Positions 30,701 through 39,790 of a stretch of 45,708 bases of DNA are shown piece after piece. Below the pieces are notes generated by a model. It was not told the origin of the DNA, did no database searches, and saw only the letters and a list, made by a program, of their open reading frames with translations. The position numbers and the translations under genes are program-made. The stretch comes from Nostoc sp. B(2019) (GTDB lineage: Bacteria > Cyanobacteriota > Cyanobacteriia > Cyanobacteriales > Nostocaceae), in NCBI RefSeq assembly GCF_010091925.1, contig NZ_WVID01000040.1:1-45708 (forward strand), in the 5' to 3' direction. Positions within the stretch are counted from its first letter, which is position 1. Each line of letters begins with the position of its first letter.

Positions 30701-31030
30701 GTCTTGTTGCAGATATGCAATCATCCGGTCAATCTGCTGTTTATAGCCTGCCTTAAAGTCCTCCTCCTCTAGTTCTTGCTGAATGTCGCGGCGGAAGTAG
30801 CGGATTAGGTCGATGTGATCGCTCTCTGCTGGTCGAATAGTTGGGTCGCGTCCAATCAGCAGCCGCAGACTTGTTAGCTGGTTCATAGCAGCTTCTAACC
30901 GTACCCATGCCTCGATGCGGAAAAAGCCGGTGGCGATATCGAGGATAATCTGGTTTTCATCCTCAATTAAGGTTTTGAGGATGGTTTCTAGTTTGTAGCG
31001 GGAGTTGTCTATGTAGTCTGGTAGAGGCAT
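27740..31030 (-). CDS. PLD-domain SNF2 helicase
   Basis: 1096 residues. N-terminal PLD-like domain with H126-A-K128 and D near 133-134 (H-A-K-A-Y-I-F-D-D-Y-S-I-V-G-S-S-N), one HxK motif. SNF2 helicase: Walker A G-L-G-K-T 261-265, D-E-S-H 339-342, T-A-T-P 372-375; C-terminal D-V-L-S-E-G-Q-N-L-Q and Q-R-A-G-R-I-D-R. A Lys/Glu-rich coiled coil lies between the lobes. Such proteins act as ATP-dependent translocases in restriction- and DISARM-like systems. The start is 18 bp after the DUF4209 gene. Confidence 0.87.
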   Translation of the reverse strand: MPLPDYIDNSRYKLETILKTLIEDENQIILDIATGFFRIEAWVRLEAAMNQLTSLRLLIGRDPTIRPAESDHIDLIRYFRRDIQQELEEEDFKAGYKQQIDRMIAYLQQDHILVRLYGATNGEFLHAKAYIFDDYSIVGSSNFTPAGIDTNRELNIVNKQRAIAQDLRHNWFTEFWNHESVDVDYKTKLIDALNASKFGSKAYTPYQIFLKALYELFKEDTIIGESDRTSLELASFQQEGFERAVRLIERHDGCVIADAVGLGKTFIGLRLLDYYLIKLKKPRFVPRALVVCPAQLKRLVWDKKLDEFGIKADVISHEEISRQNFNLHNYARYDIVVVDESHNFRNSATNRYRNLLKLVSSGKRNKRVVLLTATPINNSIFDLYHQILLLTRGGETYYREWGISNLKTYFKALAKGGVEITELLMQTMVRRSRQDVIRRQQAGEEIRINGKLIHFPKRQLEQFTYNFEDSFAGLYTGIATQIDKLNLPAYNIKAFKKRKDKEEEKEVKRNDALVALQKALYFKRFESSLLAFKNSIRNQRDFQTNFYEILTQQGKLLDSKNFRKLVLAVETDEEESNSVNTIIESLDEVESKDYNLNQLQQQIEADLKILNNIIITLDKIESSAAANTDYDCKLAAFKHLLTTQLQGQKILVFSYFKDTANYLYKQLIIDTDWLSQMQVNGQVPVIELLTGATPSKQREEKVKQFAPKANAQSDEELTLLQENPIDILICTDVLSEGQNLQDAGVLVNYDLHWNPVRMIQRAGRIDRLGTDYDELFIYNCFPEQGLEDLLGLVKRLQQRIATIDREVGLDSSVLGETVSDRSLEELYRLKMADTDAQKQAILEELEQSADLVSLDEMRLPLLEFLQQASKEIIDDIPFGIHSTWNKPIPHRDVPDGGIFLAFRANDKHFWHFYPRIDGAISLDENKLISDKRTIFNWLKCQQSDFPKPDDLPPVQFDNRIFPVLERAIGNLFTSFQKQQTGKGIKPQMSKLLQSIHHALTQPDLFQVEPTDEEAKERVLKVITTVNSRSYERDVKAVWDKFKNHKNISLLVAELDEYFVDTDQYEELEDEQDIRPVEIIQQKDIKLICYQWFKPDS

Positions 31031-31048
31031 TTATTCTAGTATTTATTC

Positions 31049-32803
31049 CTACTCATTTTCTTGTGAAGATTCACGGTTTGAAACTATAGGCAAATAACAT
31101 AAATGTAGTGTAAGCCACCATAAATAAACGACTAGTGGTGTATAAAAACCATTGAGGCTAATTAAGCCATGAGCCATTAAATTTCTTAAATTAGAGCCAA
31201 ATCCTTTGCGGTTTAATAAACCTATTAAATCAAAAGCAATATCTTCTCCAAAAATTGCTTGTAAATCTGCTTCATGCTTATCAAATAGTACGCTCATTAT
31301 GTATTCATCTTGTATGCCTTTGTCGAGCCAAGATGTAATATTTCCTCTGCGTTTGACAAGGCAACGGAGAGAATGTTCTATTTGAGGAATTAAAAGATGT
31401 GCTGCAATTAAAAAATCACCAGTTAAACCAGCATGAAGTCCTCTAGCATATATCTCTTCGCGTCCTCTGGGAACAAAAGGATTATTAGTAACAATTTCAT
31501 AAAAATCACTAATTTTAATATAATGTTCTAAATTAATTTGATATCTAGCTGGCTCAATAACAGCTTGAACCTGAATCTGTTGATACCTAATAGCAGTTGT
31601 ATACATTTCGTCTTCTAAAGATGGGTTCTGTCCTATTATCTTGCCTGTTTCATTGATATAGACCGGAGGAAAAATGCTTCTAGATATACTTGTAGTGATT
31701 ATTTCTTGAGTTTGTTGTTTAATTTGAGATACGCTAGGGGATTTAAATAAAAATGCTAAAGTAAAAAGGGCTTCATGTAACTCTTTACCCTTAACTTGTT
31801 GCATAACTTGTCCAGCAATATCACTAATATCTATCTGCTGAGAAAAAGATTGTAGTTCTGTAGTAGATTTTTGTTGATAGTCTAGTAAAGTTGTATGTAT
31901 TTGTTGTATACGAGTTTGATTACCTCCGATATTTGTTAATGCCTCAATAGCCTTGATTAAGAAATGAGATGCGGCTAGACAGCTTGGAGATGTTTGGTTG
32001 ATTTTATCTTCTGCTTCTTTTACATAAGTTTCGGCATAAGATAAAGATGCAGAGCGTTCTTGGTTAGCATTTTGGTTTTTCCGATGCCAGCCAATGGCTA
32101 TTTCCCAATAGTTTCTTGCTTTATGCCAGTTATGCTCTGTTTCGGCTCGACGTGCTGCCTTTTCTGAAATAGAGGCATATTTTAATGGATCTCCTTTTTT
32201 GAATTCCTGTAGGAGTTCCATCAATTTTGCAGATAGAAAAGAAAGGTCTTCTCCGTTATACTTGTCCAATACACTTTCGATATAAGTAATAACTTTATCC
32301 TTGTGAGTCTTCTGATTAGCTTGATAAGCTAAACGAATTGCCCGTTCAATTCTCTCTACTGATAATGTCCAACGCTCTGGGTTATCTAATAATTTAGCAG
32401 CTTCTAAATAAGAATCAATTGCAATTTGTGCCATGCGATAGTCACGGTTACGTATCCAAATAATATCTGCTATTCTCCCTTGAAGTTCGTAATCAAATAT
32501 TTCTGACACCCACTCTTTCAAAACTGCTAAATATTCATTACTAATATCACTAATAAAATCCATGTAATAGAAAGGCTGTTCAGTAGACTCGGATTTTAAG
32601 GTGGGAGATGTAATTCCTGATAGTACCGCTAAAGTAACTTGGAGTTGAGTATTACCCTGTTGTTCAGCTTCTTGGGATTTAAGCCAAAATAAACGTGAAT
32701 AGTGATTGCAAGTTCTTTCTTCTGAATTGTTAACAACTTCTTCCCAGTTACAGTTAATAAAATTATCTTTTGATAAAGGAATATTTGGAAATGATGAATC
32801 CAT
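31049..32803 (-). CDS. DUF4209 protein with HEPN-like RxxxxH motif
   Basis: 584 residues, largely helical. The C-terminal part matches DUF4209: G-L-H-A-G-L-T-G-D-F-L-I-A-A-H-L-L-I-P-Q, then F-G-E-D-I-A-F-D-L-I-G-L-L, and R-N-L-M-A-H-G at about 540-546. R-x4-H with a following Gly is the conserved motif of DUF4209 and also fits HEPN nucleases. It lies 5 bp downstream of the methyltransferase stop and 18 bp upstream of the helicase, inside a tight operon. An RNase/abortive-infection role is an inference. Confidence 0.78.
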   Translation of the reverse strand: MDSSFPNIPLSKDNFINCNWEEVVNNSEERTCNHYSRLFWLKSQEAEQQGNTQLQVTLAVLSGITSPTLKSESTEQPFYYMDFISDISNEYLAVLKEWVSEIFDYELQGRIADIIWIRNRDYRMAQIAIDSYLEAAKLLDNPERWTLSVERIERAIRLAYQANQKTHKDKVITYIESVLDKYNGEDLSFLSAKLMELLQEFKKGDPLKYASISEKAARRAETEHNWHKARNYWEIAIGWHRKNQNANQERSASLSYAETYVKEAEDKINQTSPSCLAASHFLIKAIEALTNIGGNQTRIQQIHTTLLDYQQKSTTELQSFSQQIDISDIAGQVMQQVKGKELHEALFTLAFLFKSPSVSQIKQQTQEIITTSISRSIFPPVYINETGKIIGQNPSLEDEMYTTAIRYQQIQVQAVIEPARYQINLEHYIKISDFYEIVTNNPFVPRGREEIYARGLHAGLTGDFLIAAHLLIPQIEHSLRCLVKRRGNITSWLDKGIQDEYIMSVLFDKHEADLQAIFGEDIAFDLIGLLNRKGFGSNLRNLMAHGLISLNGFYTPLVVYLWWLTLHLCYLPIVSNRESSQENE

Positions 32804-32808
32804 AATTT

Positions 32809-35800
32809 TTACTCTCCTTTAATAATCTTCATTTCTTCAGCAGTCAGCCCATACAGATAAGCTACCCTATCATCTATCTCTGCTTCCCACTCCTCTACAC
32901 CCTGACCTTTAGCATCAAGGCATTTTTGAACTAGGGCAGAGATGGCTAGGCGGTTTGCTTCAAGGATGGTGGGGATAGGTATTTGCTCAACATATATGGA
33001 TTTAAATCTCATAAAATCACCACGAACTCTAGGACTAATTTGAGAAAAAAAGAAATTAGCTATTGTAGAGTTTAAAATTCCCAATAATTCTAGTGTTCCA
33101 TTAGGAACTATAGAAAGAGTACAATCTGTAAATAAATTTTCAGTATCCCATACAAAATTACACTTTTTTGAAATATCTGGATAAATTATTTTATCTTTTT
33201 CAAATTCTTTAAAGTAAGTAATAGCATAAGGAATTTGGAACCAATCATCTCCATCTCTAACTACATTTAACCTTTTCTCTAATCCCTCTTTAAATTTTAT
33301 TAAATGTTTTTTGATTGCCGGATAAGATTCAATATTAGTTCCTTTTCTAGTAAAAATTAGATAAATATCGTCATAATTTATTTTCCAATAAGTCACATTT
33401 CTGCCTCGTAAAAAAGGCTTAATTAGCGTAGAGCTTTTCAAATCTTCCTCAATTAGCTCATCGCGCTTTTTTCGATCAATTATGAAAGCTTCATTTAAGC
33501 CAGTGACTATGCCTCGATAAATTCTACTTTTTATAAAATCACGTAGAGGAGTACCATTGGCTCTTACTTGCTCGAGAATTTTGAGAGTCATAGTAGACTC
33601 TAACCGCCACCCATCAGCCCCTAATTCCTTCTGAGGCATATAAAAACTTTGGTTCTTATATACCGAGTTAAACTCATCAACAGATTTGCCAACTTCCCAA
33701 TTCAACACACGGGCTTGATGATTATCTGGCTTACTCTTGCTAACCAAAATAATGCTCGGATATGCGATCGCTTCAAATACTGGTGCATCACCAAAATCAA
33801 TCAACACCTGAACTTGTGACTTTTCCCCCAAGAATTGACGTAGTTTTTCACCATAGCCTGCACGGAAGTATTTGTTAGACGTGATGTAAGACAAATGCCC
33901 TCCAGACTTGAGCAGCCTAAACCCACGCTCATAAAAGTAAACAAAGAGGTCAGACACCCCGGTGTAACATTCATATTCTTGCTGAAGGGCTGGCTTGAGT
34001 TCTTTAATCTGCTCTTGTCTCACATAAGGCGGATTCCCAATTACAATGTCAAACCCACCCTGCTGTTGAAACACCTCATTAAAGTGCAGATGCCATTGGA
34101 AGAAATTAAGCGATCGCATCCCCTTTTCCACCTCAGCCGCAAACTTACCCAACTCAGCCAACTTATCAGCAATCTGTTGACGTTCCTTTTCCTGAGCCTT
34201 GCTGACTTTGCCCTTCATCAGCTTAATTTTGTTTTCTAATTCCCTCTGCTTCCCTAACCCAAAGGAACGACGGTCTGCGATCGCAACTCGAAACACATTC
34301 TTCTCAGCTTCTAAAATTTTTCCTCTAAGAATCTTGCGCTCCTGGGCATGAGACTCAAAGTACTGGTGTTGCAAGTCTATTAAAGGTTGAATAGCTGATT
34401 GTATAGGGGTGACATTCAGCATTGTCTGTTGGTCTTTGGTGGGGTCAGGAATTAACTGCTCACCTTGAATAGTAGAAATTAGTGAATCCCCACACATCAA
34501 CTTGTAATCAAGGTTAGGCAGTGGTTCCACATCATCAATATCAGGAATGTCTACCACCAGCGATAACCACATCCGCAGCTTAGCGATTTCAACCGCTTCG
34601 GGCTTAATGTCCACACCATAGAGATTATTAGCAATAATGTCCCGCTTCCATTGACTGATAGTGAGACTACCCCGCTCTACAGTCATGCCCTCCCGATGAG
34701 CGATCGCTTGTTTGACTGACAAAATTACCTGCATCATCCCCATTGGGAATGCACCAGAACCCACAGCCGGGTCACAAATCTTCACAGAGTCTAGAGCTTT
34801 TTTTAACTGTTTCGCCTGCTCTTTAGTCAACAGTTGGTTAATATCCTGTCCTGGTAGTTCAGAGTCATATTCTGTCAGCTTTCTGACTGCTTCCAAGTCC
34901 ATGCCGCTCTGCAAAGCTAGATAGCGACTCAGAGATTCTACACACATGAACTGGACAATACCTCTGGGAGTGTAGAAAGTGCCGCTTTGCCCCCGTTCCT
35001 CAGATGCCAGCATATTCTCGAACACTTTACCCAGCATCTCAGGGTCAACTGCTGCATCTTCATCACCCTGAACGTTTTCTGAGACGGTGAAGTTATAGCT
35101 GTTAAAGAACCTAAGAATACCTTTGTCGCCACTGGGGTCAAAAAGGGAATTAGGCAATTCGATTTGAAGGGGTGTTTCCACGCCAGCAGTATCAATTACA
35201 CCTGTCCCATAATCCCGGTCAAACAGTCCACCATTGAGATAAGGAATCTTACCCCAAGGGGAATCCATATTTGGGCGCTGTTTGTTGAGCATTTCAAAAA
35301 ACAACGGCTCTAGCACCTGGGTATAGAAATCTGTATCTTCTAGTTCAGAACGTAGCTTGTTGTACTGGTTTTTAAGAAAATTGCGATCGCCTCCCAAAAA
35401 CTCCTTTTTCTGCAAAAAGTAGAGGAACATGATTCGTCCCAAGAGCCGTTGAGAAAACTGGTGCAGCCGATTGGGGTCATTAAAGTAGGAATGCTGGTTG
35501 TTAGCTTTGATAACCTGTTGCAACTCCTCAAAGATTTCTCGATAACCCCGATAGAACTCTTTAGTCAGCTTTTCTACATCAAAGGCTTCACACTGCACTT
35601 TATACAGTTCTTGAGGAGAAAGATTACGAGCAGCGATCGCATCTAGGCGGTCACGGTCGTAGTTGGTAGGATTAGCTCTGTCAATCAGTAACTTGCGGAT
35701 GCTAACTTTTAAATTCAGGTCAGCATCAAAGGTTTTGCGGGGATTGACCAACATCAACTGGTCATAGTTTTTTGTACCCAACAGCAGAAAATTAGAGGGT

Positions 35801-36096
35801 CGTCTACAAAGACTTTGAGCTAGCGATCGCATCCGGTTACTAGCAACACTGGGAGATTGCCACTCGTTTTCTTGAAGCTGAAACAGCAAAACTTGCAGCG
35901 ACTCACTACCTTTTTGATGATCGGCAATCATGTATGCGTTCCAAATGGCTTCTGCACTCCGAGCAGGTAGCTCCAAGTCATCAATAGCTAATTGTTGAGC
36001 AGAAGCGTTGTAGCCAATTTTTTGAAATAAAGATGCTACGTTCTCTGGAGTATCTATGTGCCTTACATCATCTAGTTGGAGTAGTCGCCCCTTCAT
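32809..36096 (-). CDS. Eco57I-like class I adenine-N6 DNA methyltransferase
   Basis: 1095 residues. SAM motif I D-P-A-V-G-S-G-A-F at 442-450, catalytic N-P-P-Y at 688-691, a coiled insert of about 90 residues between them, and a C-terminal TaqI-like specificity region with N-x-T-x-x-x-F and E-Q-I-P-I-P elements. An N-terminal about 130-residue domain (L-L-G-T-K-N-Y-D-Q-L-M-L-V-N-P) precedes; no nuclease motif is obvious there. It methylates adenine at a target site and marks self DNA; partner of the helicase. First gene after the XRE regulator. Confidence 0.87.
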   Translation of the reverse strand: MKGRLLQLDDVRHIDTPENVASLFQKIGYNASAQQLAIDDLELPARSAEAIWNAYMIADHQKGSESLQVLLFQLQENEWQSPSVASNRMRSLAQSLCRRPSNFLLLGTKNYDQLMLVNPRKTFDADLNLKVSIRKLLIDRANPTNYDRDRLDAIAARNLSPQELYKVQCEAFDVEKLTKEFYRGYREIFEELQQVIKANNQHSYFNDPNRLHQFSQRLLGRIMFLYFLQKKEFLGGDRNFLKNQYNKLRSELEDTDFYTQVLEPLFFEMLNKQRPNMDSPWGKIPYLNGGLFDRDYGTGVIDTAGVETPLQIELPNSLFDPSGDKGILRFFNSYNFTVSENVQGDEDAAVDPEMLGKVFENMLASEERGQSGTFYTPRGIVQFMCVESLSRYLALQSGMDLEAVRKLTEYDSELPGQDINQLLTKEQAKQLKKALDSVKICDPAVGSGAFPMGMMQVILSVKQAIAHREGMTVERGSLTISQWKRDIIANNLYGVDIKPEAVEIAKLRMWLSLVVDIPDIDDVEPLPNLDYKLMCGDSLISTIQGEQLIPDPTKDQQTMLNVTPIQSAIQPLIDLQHQYFESHAQERKILRGKILEAEKNVFRVAIADRRSFGLGKQRELENKIKLMKGKVSKAQEKERQQIADKLAELGKFAAEVEKGMRSLNFFQWHLHFNEVFQQQGGFDIVIGNPPYVRQEQIKELKPALQQEYECYTGVSDLFVYFYERGFRLLKSGGHLSYITSNKYFRAGYGEKLRQFLGEKSQVQVLIDFGDAPVFEAIAYPSIILVSKSKPDNHQARVLNWEVGKSVDEFNSVYKNQSFYMPQKELGADGWRLESTMTLKILEQVRANGTPLRDFIKSRIYRGIVTGLNEAFIIDRKKRDELIEEDLKSSTLIKPFLRGRNVTYWKINYDDIYLIFTRKGTNIESYPAIKKHLIKFKEGLEKRLNVVRDGDDWFQIPYAITYFKEFEKDKIIYPDISKKCNFVWDTENLFTDCTLSIVPNGTLELLGILNSTIANFFFSQISPRVRGDFMRFKSIYVEQIPIPTILEANRLAISALVQKCLDAKGQGVEEWEAEIDDRVAYLYGLTAEEMKIIKGE

Positions 36097-36229
36097 TGCA
36101 GTATTTTCCTTGACTAAAAAGTTACTTCTCCCAAACCCTTGCTGTGTATCGACCGTAATTAATCTGAAGAAAGCAGCTTAAATCTGCGATGGGCAAAACC
36201 CATCGCCCACATCAAAACTGAGCAAACAA

Positions 36230-36478
36230 CTAATTCGGCAAATACTTCGCCAGTAAATCCTGACCTTGAGCGCCCATCTCTTCCAACATCCCCTCAATCT
36301 TCCCCATCGCTAGCGGTGACGGTTTAGAGCGCCCATTTTCCCAACGGTTAATCGTGGTGTAAGTAACGCCTAGAGTGGCTGCAAATTGTTCTTGCGTTAG
36401 CCCAGCCAAAAGCCGCAAATCACGAATGATCTGCCCCACCTCTGGCTGGTTGATAGCCAAGGGTTTTTTGATAGTCAT
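36230..36478 (-). CDS. XRE/Cro-type regulator
   Basis: 82 residues, helix-turn-helix L-T-Q-E-Q-F-A-A-T-L-G-V-T-Y-T-T-I-N-R-W-E. A small Cro-like protein before a methyltransferase resembles controller proteins of restriction systems. It is separated from the methyltransferase by 133 bp, so it may be transcribed with it or control it. Confidence 0.8.
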   Translation of the reverse strand: MTIKKPLAINQPEVGQIIRDLRLLAGLTQEQFAATLGVTYTTINRWENGRSKPSPLAMGKIEGMLEEMGAQGQDLLAKYLPN

Positions 36479-36676
36479 TTAACTTCTAAACTTGATTCAA
36501 TAACTTAAGTAGCTGGTGCTATATTATTTGCTACATATTATCCATGCTAAAGCCGATTGCCTAACCGTATATACACGTAAATCATTTTTGGCTTTAACAA
36601 GGGCAATTTTTTAAGTGATGTCGAACTGAAATTCTTAGAGGAAAACTAGGGGAGTGCTGGGGGCGATCGCAATCTC
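36479..36676. other. Promoter-type region before the XRE gene
   Basis: AT-rich, contains an AAAGCC...GGCTTT inverted pair (about 36549-36595) and one TTCTTAGAGGAAA copy (36632). Probably carries the promoter of the XRE/methyltransferase operon and the end of the PRTase gene. Confidence 0.4.
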
Positions 36677-37918
36677 TCAAATACCATTAGGCCAACGCCA
36701 ATTATCATAAGCTTGCAGCTTAGAGCCTATCTCTTCATAGGCAGAAGGACTTAAAACACAGTTGTTATAAGGATGTCTAACAATTGAACCAGGTGATGAG
36801 AATTGATTGGGCTGGAATGGATTAAAATTTTCTATACTAACAATTTGCTCATAGTCTTTAATAATTGTTTTCAGTAACGATAAGCAGATTACATTAGCTC
36901 CTGTTTTTTCTATGAAAATACGAGCAGCTTCTAAGGAATAACCTTGTGTGCAAAAATCGTCAATAAGTAAAACTGTCTTACCCTTTTTCAAAGGAGGATT
37001 TGTATAAATCTTATTATCCCCGTAAGAAGGTAGTTTATTAATATAAATAGTATTCAACTGATTCAGATGATCAATTATTTCACCCGAACTTCTCGCATAA
37101 GCTGATTTTCTCGAAGTAGTATGTCGAATAATTAAGTTTTTGAAATATTTTTTTCTAAAGCATTTAGCAAAAGCTACTAAAGTTTCTTCCATCACAGTAG
37201 GTGTAGAACCCTTTTGATGACCAGGATAAGGAGCAATATAGTCTATTCGTTCATGCAACCCCGAAAAATATACAGCAGATAGTAAATACTTGATCCAAAA
37301 ATCAGGATGCCCTCTACCAAATTTTGCAGCTTCTCGTGCATCAGAAGAATAGATAGAATATTTCTCTTCACGAGTACCATAGATTCCTAGAGCGTAGTAT
37401 TCTAAGTTCTGATAATTAATATTAAAATTCCAAAAGTGTTTACGTAAACAGAATATATCAATAAATCTAGCAACATCTTTAGGCGATAAGAATTCAAAAC
37501 CATAACTATTAATTTGTGTATACCATGTTGCATTTAAAAATAGAAGACCACCATTAACAGCAGTCTTCATATCTACATCTGTATTACCCAAATAAACAGT
37601 TTCATTCTTCTTCCACCTCATGACATTTAAGACGTAATTAATAGAATCTTTTGAAGGTTTATGAGGCGTACTATCAATATTTGCAATAAACCACTTAAAA
37701 TCTTCCCATTTATTTGTGAATAAATCTTTTAGTCTTTGACCATTGATAGACCAATCACGATTGGCTAACACAACTGGTTGAATACCATTTTGATATAGGA
37801 AATTAATTAGGCGACCCGTTTCATTCAAAATAGATGGGTCAATTTGTGCATTATCTTCCTTGCCAGTCGCCAAGATATTGTCAATTCCTAAAATAATTCC
37901 TTTCAATATTTGAACCAT
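36677..37918 (-). CDS. HAD-like plus phosphoribosyltransferase-like protein
   Basis: 413 residues. The N-terminal about 145 residues resemble a HAD fold (I-I-L-G-I-D-N-I, Y-L-G-N-T-D-V-D-M-K-T-A), the C-terminus has the phosphoribosyltransferase PRPP loop K-T-V-L-L-I-D-D-F-C-T-Q-G-Y-S-L-E-A-A at about 312-330. It follows the DprA-like gene by 18 bp. PRTase/DprA pairs have been proposed as conflict systems; phosphoribosyl transfer to a nucleotide or nucleic acid is an inference. Confidence 0.72.
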   Translation of the reverse strand: MVQILKGIILGIDNILATGKEDNAQIDPSILNETGRLINFLYQNGIQPVVLANRDWSINGQRLKDLFTNKWEDFKWFIANIDSTPHKPSKDSINYVLNVMRWKKNETVYLGNTDVDMKTAVNGGLLFLNATWYTQINSYGFEFLSPKDVARFIDIFCLRKHFWNFNINYQNLEYYALGIYGTREEKYSIYSSDAREAAKFGRGHPDFWIKYLLSAVYFSGLHERIDYIAPYPGHQKGSTPTVMEETLVAFAKCFRKKYFKNLIIRHTTSRKSAYARSSGEIIDHLNQLNTIYINKLPSYGDNKIYTNPPLKKGKTVLLIDDFCTQGYSLEAARIFIEKTGANVICLSLLKTIIKDYEQIVSIENFNPFQPNQFSSPGSIVRHPYNNCVLSPSAYEEIGSKLQAYDNWRWPNGI

Positions 37919-37936
37919 ATTTATTGAGTTTAGTCA

Positions 37937-39049
37937 TTAGTTGAAGTCAAAGAGGGATAATTGCTGAGGGTGATTATCAACCTGTTGTTTATTCTTAAAC
38001 TCTGGAGTTTCATTTTTAGCTTGCTGACCATTTACACTACTCTGCAATTCTTCTTCCGCTTCTTGGGAGTGGGCTGCAAAACTATTATTTTTAGTTAAAG
38101 ATTCATTGAGAGCAGTTATAAATTTTAGTTCTTCACCTGGAATGGTAAAAATATCCGCACCTAACTTTTCAGCAAACAATAATTCACTGTGATCATTAGA
38201 CCAATCAGGTAATTTAAGGCACACTATTCGCTTCTGAGCTTTGTGTGCAAATTTAACAGTGTGTGATGTTCCGCCTTTTTCTTTCCACTCCACTGGTATA
38301 ATAACGTTACTCAAGCCAGCTTGCAACCGATTACGATGCACAAAGTTTTCAGCACTATAGCTTTGGTTTGGTAAATACTCTGAGACTATTGCACCGCCAT
38401 TCTCGCAAATTTCCTGGCGCAATTTTTCAGAACCAGCAGGATAGTTTTGAAGTATACCAGTTCCAATAAATGCAATTGTAGGAACTTTAGCTCTAATAGA
38501 TTTTTTGTGAATTATTTGGTCAATACCCAGTGCTAATCCGCTGACTGTAACCGCATTAAAGTACTGAAGACAGGCTCCAACGTAATTAGCAAGAAATAAC
38601 CCATCTTCCGAAGGCTTTCTTGTACCTACAATAGCTAAAGCTGGTTGATGCAAGATAGAAATATCACCTTGAACAAACAACCATTTTGGAGGGTCGGATA
38701 TTTCGCGCAGAGATTGAGGAAAATTATCTTGCCCAAAGTGAATAACTTGTATTCTTTCAGCTTCAAGTTGGCGATAGAGTTTGACAGCTTTGCTCCATGT
38801 TTCTTCTCGAAATTTTACCCAGTCTTCACCTATCTGGCTGGTAATCTGATTGATATTTTTACACTTAGCCTGCACGAGATAAGTAATGAATTCAGTACTT
38901 GATTCGGCTTGAAGTACTTGCTTGAAGCCTAAACCTGCTAGCGCAATGTTTCTGATAGTCCAATATCCTACGCTATGCAGCAATGACAAAGTAAGTAGAG
39001 ATACTGTCTCACTTACCCAAAAGTCTATCTTGCCATTGCCGTTCGTCAT
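37937..39049 (-). CDS. DprA/Smf-like protein
   Basis: 370 residues. The Rossmann-like DprA core is clear: L-A-I-V-G-T-R-K-P-S-E-D-G, V-T-V-S-G-L-A-L-G-I-D, G-T-G-I-L-Q-N-Y-P-A-G-S, G-A-I-V-S-E-Y-L-P and F-V-H-R-N-R-L-Q-A-G-L-S. Divergent N- and C-terminal extensions (a Glu/Gln-rich tail) distinguish it from the housekeeping competence DprA. It is the first gene of a two-gene unit with the HAD-PRTase protein, so a defence-type DprA homologue binding ssDNA or nucleotides is likely. Confidence 0.8.
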   Translation of the reverse strand: MTNGNGKIDFWVSETVSLLTLSLLHSVGYWTIRNIALAGLGFKQVLQAESSTEFITYLVQAKCKNINQITSQIGEDWVKFREETWSKAVKLYRQLEAERIQVIHFGQDNFPQSLREISDPPKWLFVQGDISILHQPALAIVGTRKPSEDGLFLANYVGACLQYFNAVTVSGLALGIDQIIHKKSIRAKVPTIAFIGTGILQNYPAGSEKLRQEICENGGAIVSEYLPNQSYSAENFVHRNRLQAGLSNVIIPVEWKEKGGTSHTVKFAHKAQKRIVCLKLPDWSNDHSELLFAEKLGADIFTIPGEELKFITALNESLTKNNSFAAHSQEAEEELQSSVNGQQAKNETPEFKNKQQVDNHPQQLSLFDFN

Positions 39050-39173
39050 AAAAGAATAATCAGAATAGTCAACCTTTAAACTGCCAGCTTAAGCCTAGAT
39101 ATTTTAGCGCTTACCCTAAATCGTTGCACTATTTTTTCTAAAAGTGCAGTTAAGATTTACTATGCGATCGCCC

Positions 39174-39671
39174 CTACAGCTGCTCCATCTTCACCCCTGC
39201 CACTTCCATCATCACCGTAGTAATCGGCACAAGCCGCCCTACAGTCGTGTAGTGACTGTCTCTTACTGGCGTTGTAGTCGAACGCTCCCGAAACCGCTTC
39301 ATGGTAATCAAAAACCACTCCCGCGTTTTTGGCATCGGTAGCCTGTACAGCTGGCGAGTGTTGACAAAGTAATAAAATAGCCAGTTTGCCTCCGTGTACA
39401 TGAAGCAGCCGGGGGTTCCCTTCTCTAAATTACTGTGAGTTTCAAAGAACAAGTTACGAGTTTTATTCCACCTGTCACCCTTCACTTCAATCAAAATTTC
39501 ACCCGTCTGCGTTGTCCAGATGAGGTCAATATCTCTGCGTTGATAGTCTGGGTCATTTTCAACGTTGGTGACGCTCCTTGTTTCTGGTTTTGCCCACAAC
39601 CACGCCTCAATATCAGCAGCAGCAAGTTTTGCTACCTGCACCGCGTCATCCATGCTGTAGGCGTAGGTCAT
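39174..39671 (-). CDS. PD-(D/E)XK nuclease-like protein
   Basis: 165 residues. D-I-D-L-I-W-T-T-Q-T-G-E-I-L-I-E-V-K-G-D-R-W is the core of a PD-(D/E)XK nuclease (Asp, then Glu-x-Lys). GGAGC precedes the ATG. Function unknown. It is upstream of the DprA-like gene on the same strand, 125 bp apart. Confidence 0.68.
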   Translation of the reverse strand: MTYAYSMDDAVQVAKLAAADIEAWLWAKPETRSVTNVENDPDYQRRDIDLIWTTQTGEILIEVKGDRWNKTRNLFFETHSNLEKGTPGCFMYTEANWLFYYFVNTRQLYRLPMPKTREWFLITMKRFRERSTTTPVRDSHYTTVGRLVPITTVMMEVAGVKMEQL

Positions 39672-39790
39672 AGTTCTAGCTCCACCATTAAAATTACTAG
39701 TACAATTGTATTACTATTTGCTTTGAAGATTTTTTCTCTTTAGTACCTATTTTACTAGTACAGAAGATAGATACATTTTTGAAAAGTTGA

